64,000 nucleotides of DNA from Micromonospora sp. WMMD961 (GCF_029626145.1 NZ_JARUBJ010000002.1:2696501-2760500); one strand, 5' to 3'; positions 42,185-50,914 are shown, numbered from the stretch's first letter. Notes: generated by a model not told the origin, from the letters alone. Numbers and translations: made by a program.

Positions 42185-42853
42185 GTGCTGACCGATCCGA
42201 TGCCCGTCGAGGCTGTGGAGATCGCGCACAAGCAGGTGTCGTTGGCGGCCGAGGACCTGGACAGCAACGGTGTGGCCTCCTTGCTGCTGGAGTTGGCCGA
42301 GGCGTGGGGCGTGCCGGCGTTCTGGGAGCAGGTCTGCCGTCCGCTGCTGGCCCGGCTGTCGGGGCGTAGCGCCGCCGAGGTCGTCGTCGAGCACGCCCTC
42401 TGCGAGGGGATCCGGGTCGGGTTGGACGTCTACCGCCGGGAACCGGGTCGATCACTGCCCAGCGGGGTGCTGCTGGCCGGCGCCGAGAAGGAGGCGCACA
42501 GCCTCGGCCTCCAGGCGTTGGCCGCCGCGCTGCGCGAGCAGGGCCGCGGCTGTCTGAATCTCGGCCCGGCGCTGCCCTGGCCGGCGCTGACCAGCGCGGT
42601 GCACCGGGCACGGCCGCACACCGTCGTGCTCTGGTCGCAGACGCCGGTCACCGGCCGCGCGTACCGCCTGGTGCGCTTCGCCAGGGACTTCCCGCGCCTG
42701 CGGGTGTACGGCGCGGGGCCGGGCTGGATCGAGCCGTTCGCCACGCCGTCGGCGCGTCTCGACTCGCTGTCGGACGCGGTCGCCGCCTGTCTGGCAGTGC
42801 CACCGAGGCGTGATGCCCACCACATACGATACGGATCGGTGCCGTATCGTTAA
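42185..42853 (+). CDS. Stand-alone cobalamin-binding domain protein
   Basis: A 222-residue protein resembling the light/B12 sensor half of CarH/LitR regulators without the MerR DNA-binding domain: a helical cap (about 10-90), then a Rossmann-like B12 fold with GAEKEAHSLGLQ (E-x-H-S-L-G, the likely cobalt-ligand motif) near residues 99-110. The GTG start has GGGGG nine bases upstream. It is 79 bp after the Liv-type operon and ends inside the first operator of the MFS gene. With no DNA-binding domain it may act through a partner. Ligand unproven. Confidence 0.65.
   Translation: MLTDPMPVEAVEIAHKQVSLAAEDLDSNGVASLLLELAEAWGVPAFWEQVCRPLLARLSGRSAAEVVVEHALCEGIRVGLDVYRREPGRSLPSGVLLAGAEKEAHSLGLQALAAALREQGRGCLNLGPALPWPALTSAVHRARPHTVVLWSQTPVTGRAYRLVRFARDFPRLRVYGAGPGWIEPFATPSARLDSLSDAVAACLAVPPRRDAHHIRYGSVPYR
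42826..42850. promoter_or_regulatory. Operator A of the MFS/TetR cassette
   Basis: ACGATACGG-N7-CCGTATCGT, a perfect nine-base inverted repeat. It includes the last three codons of the B12-protein gene and reaches to its stop. Confidence 0.65.
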
Positions 42854-42873
42854 TGCGGGTCGTAGGCTGACCC

Positions 42874-42898
42874 ACGTTACGAGTCTGACCCGTATCGT
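42874..42898. promoter_or_regulatory. Operator B of the MFS/TetR cassette
   Basis: ACGTTACGA-N7-CCGTATCGT, the same 9-7-9 architecture as operator A with two mismatches, centred 48 bp downstream of it and 49 bp before the MFS start. Confidence 0.6.
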
Positions 42899-42934
42899 AT
42901 TGCGTCGCGGGTGAAGCGTGGGGGGAAACCAGGC

Positions 42935-44503
42935 ATGGAGCTGCACAACAACACGGGCCACCCGAGGAGGTGGGCGATCCTGGGGGTGCTGGTGATCAGC
43001 CTCCTCGTGGTCGTCCTCGACAACACGATCCTCAACGTGGCCCTGCGCACCCTGGCCGACCCGGTGCACGGCCTCGGTGCCAGCCAGGGCGAGCTGGAGT
43101 GGGCCATCAACTCCTACACGCTGGTCTTCGCCGGGCTGCTGTTCACCTTCGGAGTTCTCGGCGACCGCGCCGGCCGTAAGCGCTTCCTGATGATCGGTCT
43201 GGCGCTGTTCGGCCTGGCGTCGCTGCTCTCCGCGTACGCCCAGAGCCCTGGCCAGCTCATCGCGGCCCGCGCCCTGATGGGCGTCGGCGGCGCGGCCATC
43301 ATGCCGGTGACGCTGTCGATCATCTCCAACGTCTTCGACCCGCGCGAGCGTGGTCGGGCCATCGGTGTCTGGGCCGGCGCGGTCGGTCTCGCCGTGGCCA
43401 TCGGCCCGATCCTCGGCGGAGCGCTGCTGGAGCACTTCTGGTGGGGCTCGGTCTTCCTGATCAACGTGCCGGTGGTCGTCGCCGGCGTGGTCCTGGTGGC
43501 CCTGCTGGTCCCCGAGTCACGCGACCCGCGGCCGGGCCGGGTCGACCTGCTCGGCGTCCTGCTCTCCGTGGTCGGCCTGGTCGCCCTGTCCTACGGCATC
43601 ATCGACGGCGGCGAGCACGGCTTCGACCGCCCGCTGGCCTGGGGCTCGATCCTCGGCGGCATCGCGGTGCTGGCCTGGTTCGTGCAGCACGAGCGGCGTA
43701 GCGACCACCCGTCGCTGGACGTCCGGCTGTTCAAGGTGCCCCGGTTCGCCGCGCCGGTCGCCATCGTCGGCCTGGTGTTCTTCGCCGCGATGGGCTCGAT
43801 GTTCTTCGGATCGTTCTACCTTCAACTGGTGCGCGGCTACAGCCCGCTGCAGACCGGTCTGCTCTTCCTGCCCTTCGCCGGCGCTCAGCTGATCTTCGCG
43901 CCGCGCAGCGCCGCGATGGTCCGCCGCTACGGCGGCCGTGCCGTCGCCACCGTGGGGCTGGCGCTGACCGTGATCTCGCTCGCCGCGTTCGTCTTCATCG
44001 GCGCCTCCACACCGATCTGGATCGTGCTGCTCGTCTTCCTGATCCAGGGGGCCGGGATGGCCAACATCATGCCGCCGGCCACCGAGTCGATCATGTCGGC
44101 GCTACCCCGCGAGAAGGCCGGCGTCGGCTCCGCGGTCAGCAACACCATCCGTCAGGTGGCCGGCGCGCTCGGCGTCGCGGTCCTCGGCTCGGTGCTCTCC
44201 GCGGTCTACCGCAGCGACATCGGCGACGCGTTGACCGGCCTGCCCACGCCGGCCCGCGACGCGGCCAACGAGTCGATCTCCGGGGCGTACGCGGCGGCGG
44301 GCCAGCTCGGCCCGGCGGCGCCGGCGCTGATCTCGGCGGCCAACGATGCCTTCGTCACCGCCATGCACTGGGCGGCCGGGCTCTCCGGGGTCATCGCCGC
44401 ACTCGGAATCATCGTGGTGCTGCGCTGGATGCCCGGCAAGGAGGACACCGGCCTCGCCCCGGCGGCCCCCGTTGCCGAGCCCGAGTTGGCCGGCACGGCA
44501 TAG
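42935..44503 (+). CDS. MFS multidrug exporter, DHA2 (EmrB/QacA) family
   Basis: A 522-residue exporter with about 14 membrane segments. Diagnostic motifs are VVVLDNTILNVALRTL in TM1 (acidic residue in the membrane), GVLGDRAGRKRF (motif A) and the motif-C-like GLAVAIGPILGGALL. It would expel cationic or hydrophobic drugs using the proton gradient. The ATG at 42935 follows GGGGGA. A TetR gene lies 11 bp downstream in the same operon, and two tandem operators precede the gene, so it is probably drug-inducible. Confidence 0.92.
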   Translation: MELHNNTGHPRRWAILGVLVISLLVVVLDNTILNVALRTLADPVHGLGASQGELEWAINSYTLVFAGLLFTFGVLGDRAGRKRFLMIGLALFGLASLLSAYAQSPGQLIAARALMGVGGAAIMPVTLSIISNVFDPRERGRAIGVWAGAVGLAVAIGPILGGALLEHFWWGSVFLINVPVVVAGVVLVALLVPESRDPRPGRVDLLGVLLSVVGLVALSYGIIDGGEHGFDRPLAWGSILGGIAVLAWFVQHERRSDHPSLDVRLFKVPRFAAPVAIVGLVFFAAMGSMFFGSFYLQLVRGYSPLQTGLLFLPFAGAQLIFAPRSAAMVRRYGGRAVATVGLALTVISLAAFVFIGASTPIWIVLLVFLIQGAGMANIMPPATESIMSALPREKAGVGSAVSNTIRQVAGALGVAVLGSVLSAVYRSDIGDALTGLPTPARDAANESISGAYAAAGQLGPAAPALISAANDAFVTAMHWAAGLSGVIAALGIIVVLRWMPGKEDTGLAPAAPVAEPELAGTA

Positions 44504-44514
44504 GTTCGGGGAGA

Positions 44515-45123
44515 ATGTCGGACATGACGTCCACTGCCGATGCTCCGCGGTCGCCCGGGCGACCGCGGAGCATCCGCGCCGACGAGGCGATCATCGAGGC
44601 CACCCTGGACCTGCTTGCCGAGGGCAGCACCATCGAGGCGCTCTCGATCGAGGCCATCGCCTCCCGTGCCGGGGTCGGCAAGGCCACCATCTACCGCCGC
44701 TGGGCCGGCAAGGACGCGCTGCTGGTCGACGCGCTGCGCCGGCTCAAGGGCGTCCTGGCCCAGCCGGCCGGTCACTCCGTCCGCGACGACCTGGTGTTGC
44801 TGGTCGGCGCGATCGGCAAGAACGTCGACCCGCGCGCCGAGAAGATCATGCCGTGCCTGGCGTCCGCCGTGAACCGCAGCGCCGACCAGTTCCAGCTCTA
44901 CCAGAACATCATCTCGCCCCGACGGAAGCTGATGCGCGAGGTGCTGCGACGCGGTATCGACGAGGGCGTGCTCCGCGCCGACATCGACGTGGAGGTGACG
45001 ATGGCACTGCTCACCGGGCCCATGCTGATCCAGCGGGTGCTGCAGTGGAATCCGGACCTGGACGAACACACGCTGCCCGAGCGGGTCGTCGACGCCGTGC
45101 TGGAGGGCATCCGCGCCCGCTGA
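44515..45123 (+). CDS. TetR-family regulator of the MFS exporter
   Basis: A 202-residue TetR protein with the HTH at about residues 38-65 (IASRAGVGKATIYRRWAGK) and a TetR_C-like ligand domain. Eleven bp after the MFS stop, so co-transcribed. Its expected target is the pair of 9-7-9 operators at 42826-42898. Codons for about residues 9-20 (DAPRSPGRPRSI) form a 36-bp perfect palindrome, which would fold into a hairpin near the start of the message. Start ATG at 44515 or 44524. Confidence 0.9.
   Translation: MSDMTSTADAPRSPGRPRSIRADEAIIEATLDLLAEGSTIEALSIEAIASRAGVGKATIYRRWAGKDALLVDALRRLKGVLAQPAGHSVRDDLVLLVGAIGKNVDPRAEKIMPCLASAVNRSADQFQLYQNIISPRRKLMREVLRRGIDEGVLRADIDVEVTMALLTGPMLIQRVLQWNPDLDEHTLPERVVDAVLEGIRAR
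44539..44574. repeat. 36-bp perfect palindrome inside the TetR coding region
   Basis: GATGCTCCGCGGTCGCCC followed by its exact reverse complement, no spacer, 25 bases after the start codon. It can be an 18-bp cruciform or RNA stem. Confidence 0.85.
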
Positions 45124-45133
45124 CCCCGGCGTA

Positions 45134-45167
45134 CCGGGCCGGGCGCGGCCTTCCACGTCCGGCCCGG
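45134..45167. terminator. Convergent terminator hairpin
   Basis: Nine-base arms CCGGGCCGG / CCGGCCCGG with a 16-base loop between the TetR and PucR-type genes. Confidence 0.5.
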
Positions 45168-45242
45168 GGCTTCGGCGTGGTCCGCCGGGTGTGGCGGCCA
45201 CGTGTCGGGCGCGCAGGCTCGGCGGCCTGGGCCGGGCCCCGG

Positions 45243-47162
45243 TCAGCCGGCCGGGGCGCGCAGCCGGTGCAGGCGCAGCGCGAGCTGCACCTCCAGCGCC
45301 CGCTCGGGCCGTTGCCAGTCGGTGCCGAGCAGCTGCCCCACCCGCTCCAACCGCTGGGTCACCGTGTTGACGTGCACGTGCAGTTGCTCGGCGGCCCGGG
45401 CCAAGCTGCCACCCACCCCGAAGTACGCCTCCAGCGTCTTCACCAGAGCCGTGCCCCGTCGGGCGTCGTAGTCGACCACCGGCCCGACCGTCGCGCTGAG
45501 GAACTGGGCCACGTCCTTCTCGCCCCGATCACCGACCGTCCCCAGCAGCAGCCCGACGAAGCCCAGCTCCACGGTGCTCGCGCCCTGACCGGCGCGGCCC
45601 AGCGCGCCCAGCGCGGTCAGACACCGGTCCGCCTCGTGGAACGTGGCGGCCAGCGCCCCCGGCCCGTTCGACGGGCCACTCGCCCCGGCGGTCACCGGTC
45701 GTCCGGTCACCCGGGACAGATCCCGTGCGACCGAGCGAGCGCTGCCGCCCGCATCCGACCCCGGCAGCATCAGCACCACCCGACCGTCGCGCGCCGCGGC
45801 CAGCCCGCCGCGCGCCGACGCGTACGTGGTGGCCCACGACAGCACCCGCTGCCGAGCCGAGCCGGTCGCGGCGATCGCGTCGTCGCCCACCGCCACCAGC
45901 ACGTGCGGCGCGTCCAGGTCCACCCCGAGCCGGCGGGCCCGGCTGCGTAACGCGTCGGTGTCCCGCAGCGGGCGGGCGATCAGGTCGTCCAGCAGCTCAC
46001 CACGGACCCGCCCCTCCGCCTCCGCCACCGTCCGGCGGAACAGCAGCAACAGCGCGGTCACCAGCGCGGCGCGCTCCAGGATCCGCTGATCGGCGTCGAC
46101 CAGCTCGTCGTCCGGGCGCAGCACGAGCGCACCCAGATTCTCCGCGCCCGCCACCACCGCCGCGTACCAGAGCGGGCCGCGGCGCACGCTGCGTCCCTCG
46201 GTGCGCGACGCCGCCACCGCCTCGACGATGTCCGCCCGCTCCGGCTCGTCGATCTCGCCAACCCGGGCCAGCAGACGACCCTCGGCGTCCAGCGCCAGCA
46301 GCGCTCCACCCAGCACCTCGGTCACCGCGGCCGCCACGTCCTCCACACCGCCGCCGCGCAGCACCAGCGCCGTCATCCGGTCGTGGGCCGCCGCGGCCCG
46401 CTCCACCGAGCTGCTGTGCGCCCGGATGGTGGTGTTCGCCGCCGACAGCTCGGCCAACGCCGAGCGGGTCTCGGTCAGCAGCCGGGCGGTGTCGATCGCC
46501 ACCGCGGCGTGCGCGGCGAGGGAGACCAGCAGCGCCACCTCCTCCCGGACGAATGGCCGGGCCGAACGGTTCGCCGCGTAGAGCACACCGATCGAGGTGG
46601 AGCCGAGCCGTAGCGGCACCCCGAGGATCGCCACGAGCCCCTCCTCGCCGACCCCGGCGTCGATCTCGCCGGTGTGGTGGAAGCGCGCGTCCTCGCCGTA
46701 GTTGGCGGTGACGTACGGAGCGCCGGACTGGGCCACCAGACCACCGAGGCCGGCGCCCATCGGCAGGCGGAGCCGCTGGAAGCGGGCCGAGACCGACCCG
46801 TCGGTCACCCGCATGTAGGTGTCACCGCGCTCGTCGTCGTTCAACGTCATGTACGCCACGTCCGCGCCGAGCAGATTGCGGGCCCGGTGCACGATCGCCC
46901 GCAGCACGTCGTCCAGGTCGCGTAGCCCGGCCAGGTCGCTGACCGTGTCGTACAGGCCGGACAACTCGGTCTCCCGGCGGCGCCGACGCTCCAACAACGC
47001 GCGAACCCGCAACGCCACCGACTTGGCCTGCTCCAGCTCGGCCAGCCGGTCCGGTGGCAGCCCGGCGGCGCGCGCGGCCACCAACGGTCCCTCGAACTCG
47101 ACCGCCGCGGCCTCCCGAGCGAGCAGTTCCAGGAACTCCACCGGCGATGACATGGTCGACAT
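45243..47162 (-). CDS. GAF-domain PucR/CdaR-family transcriptional regulator
   Basis: About 639 residues. The N-terminal helical part is followed by a GAF domain at about 85-225 (LLGADVAYMTLNDDERGD, then PMGAGLGGLVAQSG), a central PucR-type region and a C-terminal PucR HTH at about 575-630 (LVKTLEAYFGVGGSLARAAEQLHVHVNTVTQRL). This architecture activates catabolic genes in response to metabolites. The end is 14 bp downstream of the hydroxybutyrate dehydrogenase stop on the same strand, so they form an operon. Start uncertain between 47162 and 47153. Confidence 0.85.
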   Translation of the reverse strand: MSTMSSPVEFLELLAREAAAVEFEGPLVAARAAGLPPDRLAELEQAKSVALRVRALLERRRRRETELSGLYDTVSDLAGLRDLDDVLRAIVHRARNLLGADVAYMTLNDDERGDTYMRVTDGSVSARFQRLRLPMGAGLGGLVAQSGAPYVTANYGEDARFHHTGEIDAGVGEEGLVAILGVPLRLGSTSIGVLYAANRSARPFVREEVALLVSLAAHAAVAIDTARLLTETRSALAELSAANTTIRAHSSSVERAAAAHDRMTALVLRGGGVEDVAAAVTEVLGGALLALDAEGRLLARVGEIDEPERADIVEAVAASRTEGRSVRRGPLWYAAVVAGAENLGALVLRPDDELVDADQRILERAALVTALLLLFRRTVAEAEGRVRGELLDDLIARPLRDTDALRSRARRLGVDLDAPHVLVAVGDDAIAATGSARQRVLSWATTYASARGGLAAARDGRVVLMLPGSDAGGSARSVARDLSRVTGRPVTAGASGPSNGPGALAATFHEADRCLTALGALGRAGQGASTVELGFVGLLLGTVGDRGEKDVAQFLSATVGPVVDYDARRGTALVKTLEAYFGVGGSLARAAEQLHVHVNTVTQRLERVGQLLGTDWQRPERALEVQLALRLHRLRAPAG

Positions 47163-47176
47163 TGTGCTCGGGGCCA

Positions 47177-47959
47177 CTAGTTGGCCGTCCAGCCCCCGTC
47201 GAGGGCGATCGACGCGCCGGTGATGAACGCCGCCGGCGGCGAGCAGAGGTACGCCAGCAGCTCGGCCACCTCCTCCGGTTCGATCAGTCGCTTGATCGCC
47301 GCCCGGGCCAGCATGATCTTCTCGATCACCTCGGTCTCGTCGATGCCGTGGCTGACCGCCTGGTCGGCGATCTGGCTCTCCACCAGGGCCGTGCGCACGT
47401 ACGCCGGGTTGATGCAGTTGGCCGTCACCCCGTGCGCGGCGCCCTCCAGCGCGACCACCTTCGACAGCCCTTCCAGGGCGTGCTTGGCCGAGACGTAGGC
47501 CGCCTTGTACGGCGACGCGCGCAACCCGTGCACCGAGGAGATGTTGACGACGCGACCCCACCCCCTGGCGTACATGTGCGGCAGCGCCCGGCGGATCAGC
47601 AGGAACGGTGCCTCCACCATCACCCGCTGGATGTACTCGAAGCGTTCGACGGGAAAATCCTGCAGCGGCGCGACGTGCTGTAGCCCGGCGTTGTTGACCA
47701 CGATGTCGACGTCAACGTCGAGACGGTCCACCGCCGCGGCGTCGGACAGGTCCACACCCTCGGCCCGGCCGCCCGCCTCGGCGGCCACCGCCTTCGCCGC
47801 CTCCAGGTTGCGGTCCACCACGAGGACCTTCGCACCGGCCGCACCCAGCCGCAGGGCACACGCTCGCCCGATGCCGCTGCCACCCCCGGTGACCAGGGCG
47901 GTCCGACCGGCGAGGTCGACGTGTACGACGTGGGGGACCGCCACGGGTTCTGCCGTCAT
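47177..47959 (-). CDS. bdhA: 3-hydroxybutyrate dehydrogenase
   Basis: A 260-residue SDR that interconverts (R)-3-hydroxybutyrate and acetoacetate with NAD. TGGGSGIG is at residues 24-31 and the active pair is Tyr155-x3-Lys159. The enzyme-specific stretches NNAGLQHVAP, GWGRVVNISSVHGLRASPYK, and ITGASIALDGGWTA match this family rather than generic SDRs. It would act in polyhydroxybutyrate or ketone-body use. Upstream of, and probably co-transcribed with, the GAF-PucR regulator. The 238-bp gap before it to ruvC contains a heptamer minisatellite. Confidence 0.87.
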   Translation of the reverse strand: MTAEPVAVPHVVHVDLAGRTALVTGGGSGIGRACALRLGAAGAKVLVVDRNLEAAKAVAAEAGGRAEGVDLSDAAAVDRLDVDVDIVVNNAGLQHVAPLQDFPVERFEYIQRVMVEAPFLLIRRALPHMYARGWGRVVNISSVHGLRASPYKAAYVSAKHALEGLSKVVALEGAAHGVTANCINPAYVRTALVESQIADQAVSHGIDETEVIEKIMLARAAIKRLIEPEEVAELLAYLCSPPAAFITGASIALDGGWTAN

Positions 47960-48050
47960 GGCGCAAGAAGTTACGAGCTGTGTCCTCCCCGGCACATGGG
48001 CCGGCGACACATACTCCAGGCCGAAGCTGTGTGGCCCACCCGTGGGCCGG

Positions 48051-48122
48051 GGGCGTGGGGCGTGGGGCGTGGGGCGTGGGGCGTGGGGCAGCGGGCGTGA
48101 GGCGTGGGGCGTGCGGGGCGTG
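48051..48122. repeat. GGGCGTG heptamer minisatellite
   Basis: Five perfect tandem copies of GGGCGTG (48051-48085), then degenerate copies to about 48122, in the divergent bdhA/ruvC gap. Confidence 0.85.
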
Positions 48123-48197
48123 TCCCGTGCGATCGTCGTGGGCGCGACGGCTAGGGTGTCGAACACACGTACTGCTGACGGCTGGGGAGGGGGCGGC

Positions 48198-48725
48198 GTG
48201 CGCGTGCTCGGTGTCGACCCGGGGTTGACCCGGTGCGGTGTGGGCGTGGTCGAGGGTGTGCCGGGACGGCCCTGCACTCTGATCGCGTACTACGTGGTCT
48301 ACACCGATCCGGCTGACGAGCTGCCACTGCGCCTGCTGCACCTGGACCGGTCGCTGAACAAGTTGGTCGCCGAGCACCAACCGGAGAGCGTGGCCGTCGA
48401 GCGGGTGTTCAGTCAGCACAACGTGCGGACGGTGATGGGCACCGCGCAGGCCAGCGGCGTCGCCGTGTTGGCCGGGGCGCGCGCCGGGCTGCCCGTGCAG
48501 ACGTACACCCCGAGTGAGGTGAAGGCGGCCGTGACCGGGTCCGGTCAGGCCGACAAGGCGCAGATGACCGCCATGGTGACCCGGTTGCTGCGGCTGGCCG
48601 AGCCACCGAAACCGGCCGACGCCGCCGACGCGCTGGCGCTGGCGATCTGCCATGTCTGGCGCGGCGGGACCCGCTCCAAGTTGGCGGCGGCGGCCGATCG
48701 GGCACGACGAGGAGGAGCACGATGA
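48198..48725 (+). CDS. ruvC: Holliday junction endonuclease RuvC
   Basis: A 175-residue resolvase. The four catalytic acids are all present: Asp7 (GVDPG), Glu68 (VAVERVF), Asp141 and Asp144 (PADAADALALAICH). It cuts Holliday junctions symmetrically with RuvAB. The GTG at 48198 has GGGGAGGGGG upstream. Its stop overlaps the ruvA ATG (ATGA), so ruvCAB is one operon, the usual actinobacterial order. Confidence 0.97.
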   Translation: MRVLGVDPGLTRCGVGVVEGVPGRPCTLIAYYVVYTDPADELPLRLLHLDRSLNKLVAEHQPESVAVERVFSQHNVRTVMGTAQASGVAVLAGARAGLPVQTYTPSEVKAAVTGSGQADKAQMTAMVTRLLRLAEPPKPADAADALALAICHVWRGGTRSKLAAAADRARRGGAR

Positions 48726-49324
48726 TCGCCAGCGTGCGCGGCACGGTGACCGCGACGGGTCCGGACCAGGCCGTGATCGAGGTCGGCGGTGTCGGTCTGG
48801 CCGTGCACTGCGCCCCGGGCACCCTCGCCGAGCTGCGGGTCGGCCAGGTCGCCCGCCTCGCCACCAGCCTCATCGTGCGGGAAGACTCGCTGACCCTCTA
48901 CGGCTTCGCCGACGACGACGCCAAGTCGCTGTTCGAGTTGCTCCAGACCGCCAGCGGGGTGGGCCCGCGCCTGGCCCAGGCGGTGCTGGCCGTGCACACC
49001 CCCGACGCGGTACGCAAGGCGATCGCCAACGCCGACACGGCGGCGCTGACCCGCGTACCCGGGATTGGCAAGAAGGGCGCGGAACGTCTGGTGCTGGAGT
49101 TGCGTGACCGGATCGGCCCGGTGCCGATCGGTGCCGACGGTGCGGCCGGCGTGACCGGCGGCGCCTGGCCGGAGCAGGTCCGGCAGGCACTCGTCGGGCT
49201 GGGCTGGACGGCCGGTCAGGCCGACCAGGCGGTGGCCGCCGTGGCGGAGACCATCGACGGTCCGACGCCGCCGGTGCCGGTCCTGCTCAAGCAGGCCATC
49301 CGCCTGCTGGGTCGTACCCGATGA
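48722..49324 (+). CDS. ruvA: Holliday junction branch-migration protein RuvA
   Basis: A 200-residue protein with the expected three domains: OB-fold (1-65, IASVRGTVTATG), helix-hairpin-helix region with GVGPRLAQAVLAV and RVPGIGKKGAERL (about 70-140), and a C-terminal RuvB-contact domain (about 152-200). It forms tetramers on four-way junctions and loads RuvB. Overlaps ruvC by 4 bp; ruvB starts 43 bp downstream. Confidence 0.97.
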   Translation: MIASVRGTVTATGPDQAVIEVGGVGLAVHCAPGTLAELRVGQVARLATSLIVREDSLTLYGFADDDAKSLFELLQTASGVGPRLAQAVLAVHTPDAVRKAIANADTAALTRVPGIGKKGAERLVLELRDRIGPVPIGADGAAGVTGGAWPEQVRQALVGLGWTAGQADQAVAAVAETIDGPTPPVPVLLKQAIRLLGRTR

Positions 49325-49367
49325 GCCCTCGGCCGCGACGCACGGCGGCGCGAACGGAGAGGGCGCG

Positions 49368-50435
49368 ATGAGCGAGACCGACGGGCTCGTCTCGGCGTAC
49401 GTCAACGATGCCGACCGGGACGCGGAGGCCACGGTCCGGCCGAGGCGGCTGGCCGAGTTCATCGCCCAGGATCGGGTGCGCGACCAGCTCGACCTGTTGT
49501 TGCAGGGCGCGATGCGGCGGGGTTCGCCGCCGGATCACATTCTGCTCTCCGGCCCTCCGGGGCTGGGCAAGACGAGCCTGGCCAACATCGTCGCCGCCGA
49601 GTTGGGTGCGGGCATCCGGGTGACCAGCGGCCCGGCGATCGAGCGTTCCGGTGATCTGGCGGCCATCCTGACCAGCCTGGCCGAGGGCGACGTGCTCTTC
49701 ATCGACGAGATCCACCGCATCGCGCGGCCGGCCGAGGAGTTGCTCTACAGCGCGATGGAGGACTTCCGGGTCGACGTGGTGGTCGGCAAGGGCCCGGGGG
49801 CGACGGCGATCCCGCTCGACGTCGAGCCGTTCACCCTGGTCGGTGCGACGACCCGCTCGGGTCTGTTGACCGGGCCGATGCGGGACCGCTTCGGTTTCGT
49901 CGCGCACCTGGACTTCTACGCCCCGGCGGATCTGGAGACGCTGCTGCACCGTTCGGCGCGGATTCTGGGTGTGCCGATCACGGCCGACGGTGCGTCCGAG
50001 ATCGCCGGGCGGTCCCGGGGCACCCCCCGGATCGCCAACCGGCTGCTGCGCCGGGTCCGCGACTACGCCGAGGTCCGGGCCGACGGCGTGGTCACCCTGG
50101 GCACCGCCCGGAAGGCCCTGACGGTGTACGACGTGGACGCGCTGGGGCTGGACCGGCTGGACCGGGCGGTGCTGACCGCGCTGGTCGACTCGTTCCGAGG
50201 CGGCCCGGTGGGGTTGTCGACGCTCGCCGTGGCGGTGGGGGAGCAGCCGGACACGGTGGAGGAGGTCTGCGAGCCGTTCCTGGTCCGGGCCGGTCTGCTG
50301 GCGCGTACGCCCCGGGGGCGGGTGGCCACCGAGGCGGCTTGGCGGCATCTGGGGCGAACTCCGCCGAATGGTACATTTGGCGCAGATAGTCCGCCGGTGC
50401 CCGATCTGTTCTCGTTGGATGCCGATCAGCCGTGA
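49368..50435 (+). CDS. ruvB: Holliday junction helicase RuvB
   Basis: A 355-residue AAA+ motor. Walker A GPPGLGKTSLAN is near residues 61-72, Walker B LFIDEIHR near 110-117, sensor I GATTRSGLL, arginine-finger region GPMRDRFGF, and the C-terminal winged helix contains TPRGRVAT. It drives branch migration with RuvA. Last gene of the ruv operon; the 140-bp gap after it contains a TAGACT promoter for yajC. Confidence 0.98.
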   Translation: MSETDGLVSAYVNDADRDAEATVRPRRLAEFIAQDRVRDQLDLLLQGAMRRGSPPDHILLSGPPGLGKTSLANIVAAELGAGIRVTSGPAIERSGDLAAILTSLAEGDVLFIDEIHRIARPAEELLYSAMEDFRVDVVVGKGPGATAIPLDVEPFTLVGATTRSGLLTGPMRDRFGFVAHLDFYAPADLETLLHRSARILGVPITADGASEIAGRSRGTPRIANRLLRRVRDYAEVRADGVVTLGTARKALTVYDVDALGLDRLDRAVLTALVDSFRGGPVGLSTLAVAVGEQPDTVEEVCEPFLVRAGLLARTPRGRVATEAAWRHLGRTPPNGTFGADSPPVPDLFSLDADQP

Positions 50436-50481
50436 TGTGAACGTGATCTGTGCCGCATTCGGTGTTCTCAGGTGCAGGGTT

Positions 50482-50487
50482 TAGACT
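50482..50487 (+). promoter_or_regulatory. -10 element upstream of yajC
   Basis: TAGACT, 89 bp before the yajC GTG; the -35 is weak. Confidence 0.35.
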
Positions 50488-50575
50488 TCGCCGCGGTCTG
50501 TACAGGACGTGAGAATCCGCCTCCGCTCCGGCACCCCCGGTGCCGGGACGGCGGCCAATGGGAAGGTCAGTAACC

Positions 50576-50914
50576 GTGCATTACGCAGCAGCGGGTGGCG
50601 GGGCCGGCGGTATCACGCCGATCCTGATGATCGCCCTGCTCTTCGGTGTCATGTACTTCATGATGATCCGGCCCCAGCAGAAGCGCCGCAAGGAAGCGGA
50701 GGCGATGCAGTCCGGCCTCGGCCCCGGCGACGAGGTCGTGACCATCGGTGGGCTCTACGGCACGGTCACCGGCATCGAGGACGACACCGTCCTGATCGAG
50801 GTCGCACCGGGCGTGCAGACCCGCTACGCCCGTCCGGCCATCGCCCGGGTCGTCACCCGCGCGGAGCTGCCGAGCGAGCCGGTCGCCGAGGACGCGGACA
50901 CCGCCAAGGACTGA
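50576..50914 (+). CDS. yajC: Preprotein translocase subunit YajC
   Basis: A 112-residue single-span membrane protein: a glycine-rich start, a membrane segment at about 11-30 (ITPILMIALLFGVMYFMM) ending in the conserved RPQQKRRKE, and a small cytoplasmic domain with GDEVVTIGGLYGTV. It is an accessory of the SecDF complex. The GTG at 50576 has GGAAGG nine bases upstream. secD follows after 278 bp, a long gap probably containing a structured leader and possibly its own promoter. Confidence 0.95.
   Translation: MHYAAAGGGAGGITPILMIALLFGVMYFMMIRPQQKRRKEAEAMQSGLGPGDEVVTIGGLYGTVTGIEDDTVLIEVAPGVQTRYARPAIARVVTRAELPSEPVAEDADTAKD

Noticed and set aside
48051..48122. Heptamer array as a CRISPR
   Set aside because: Contiguous repeats without spacers.
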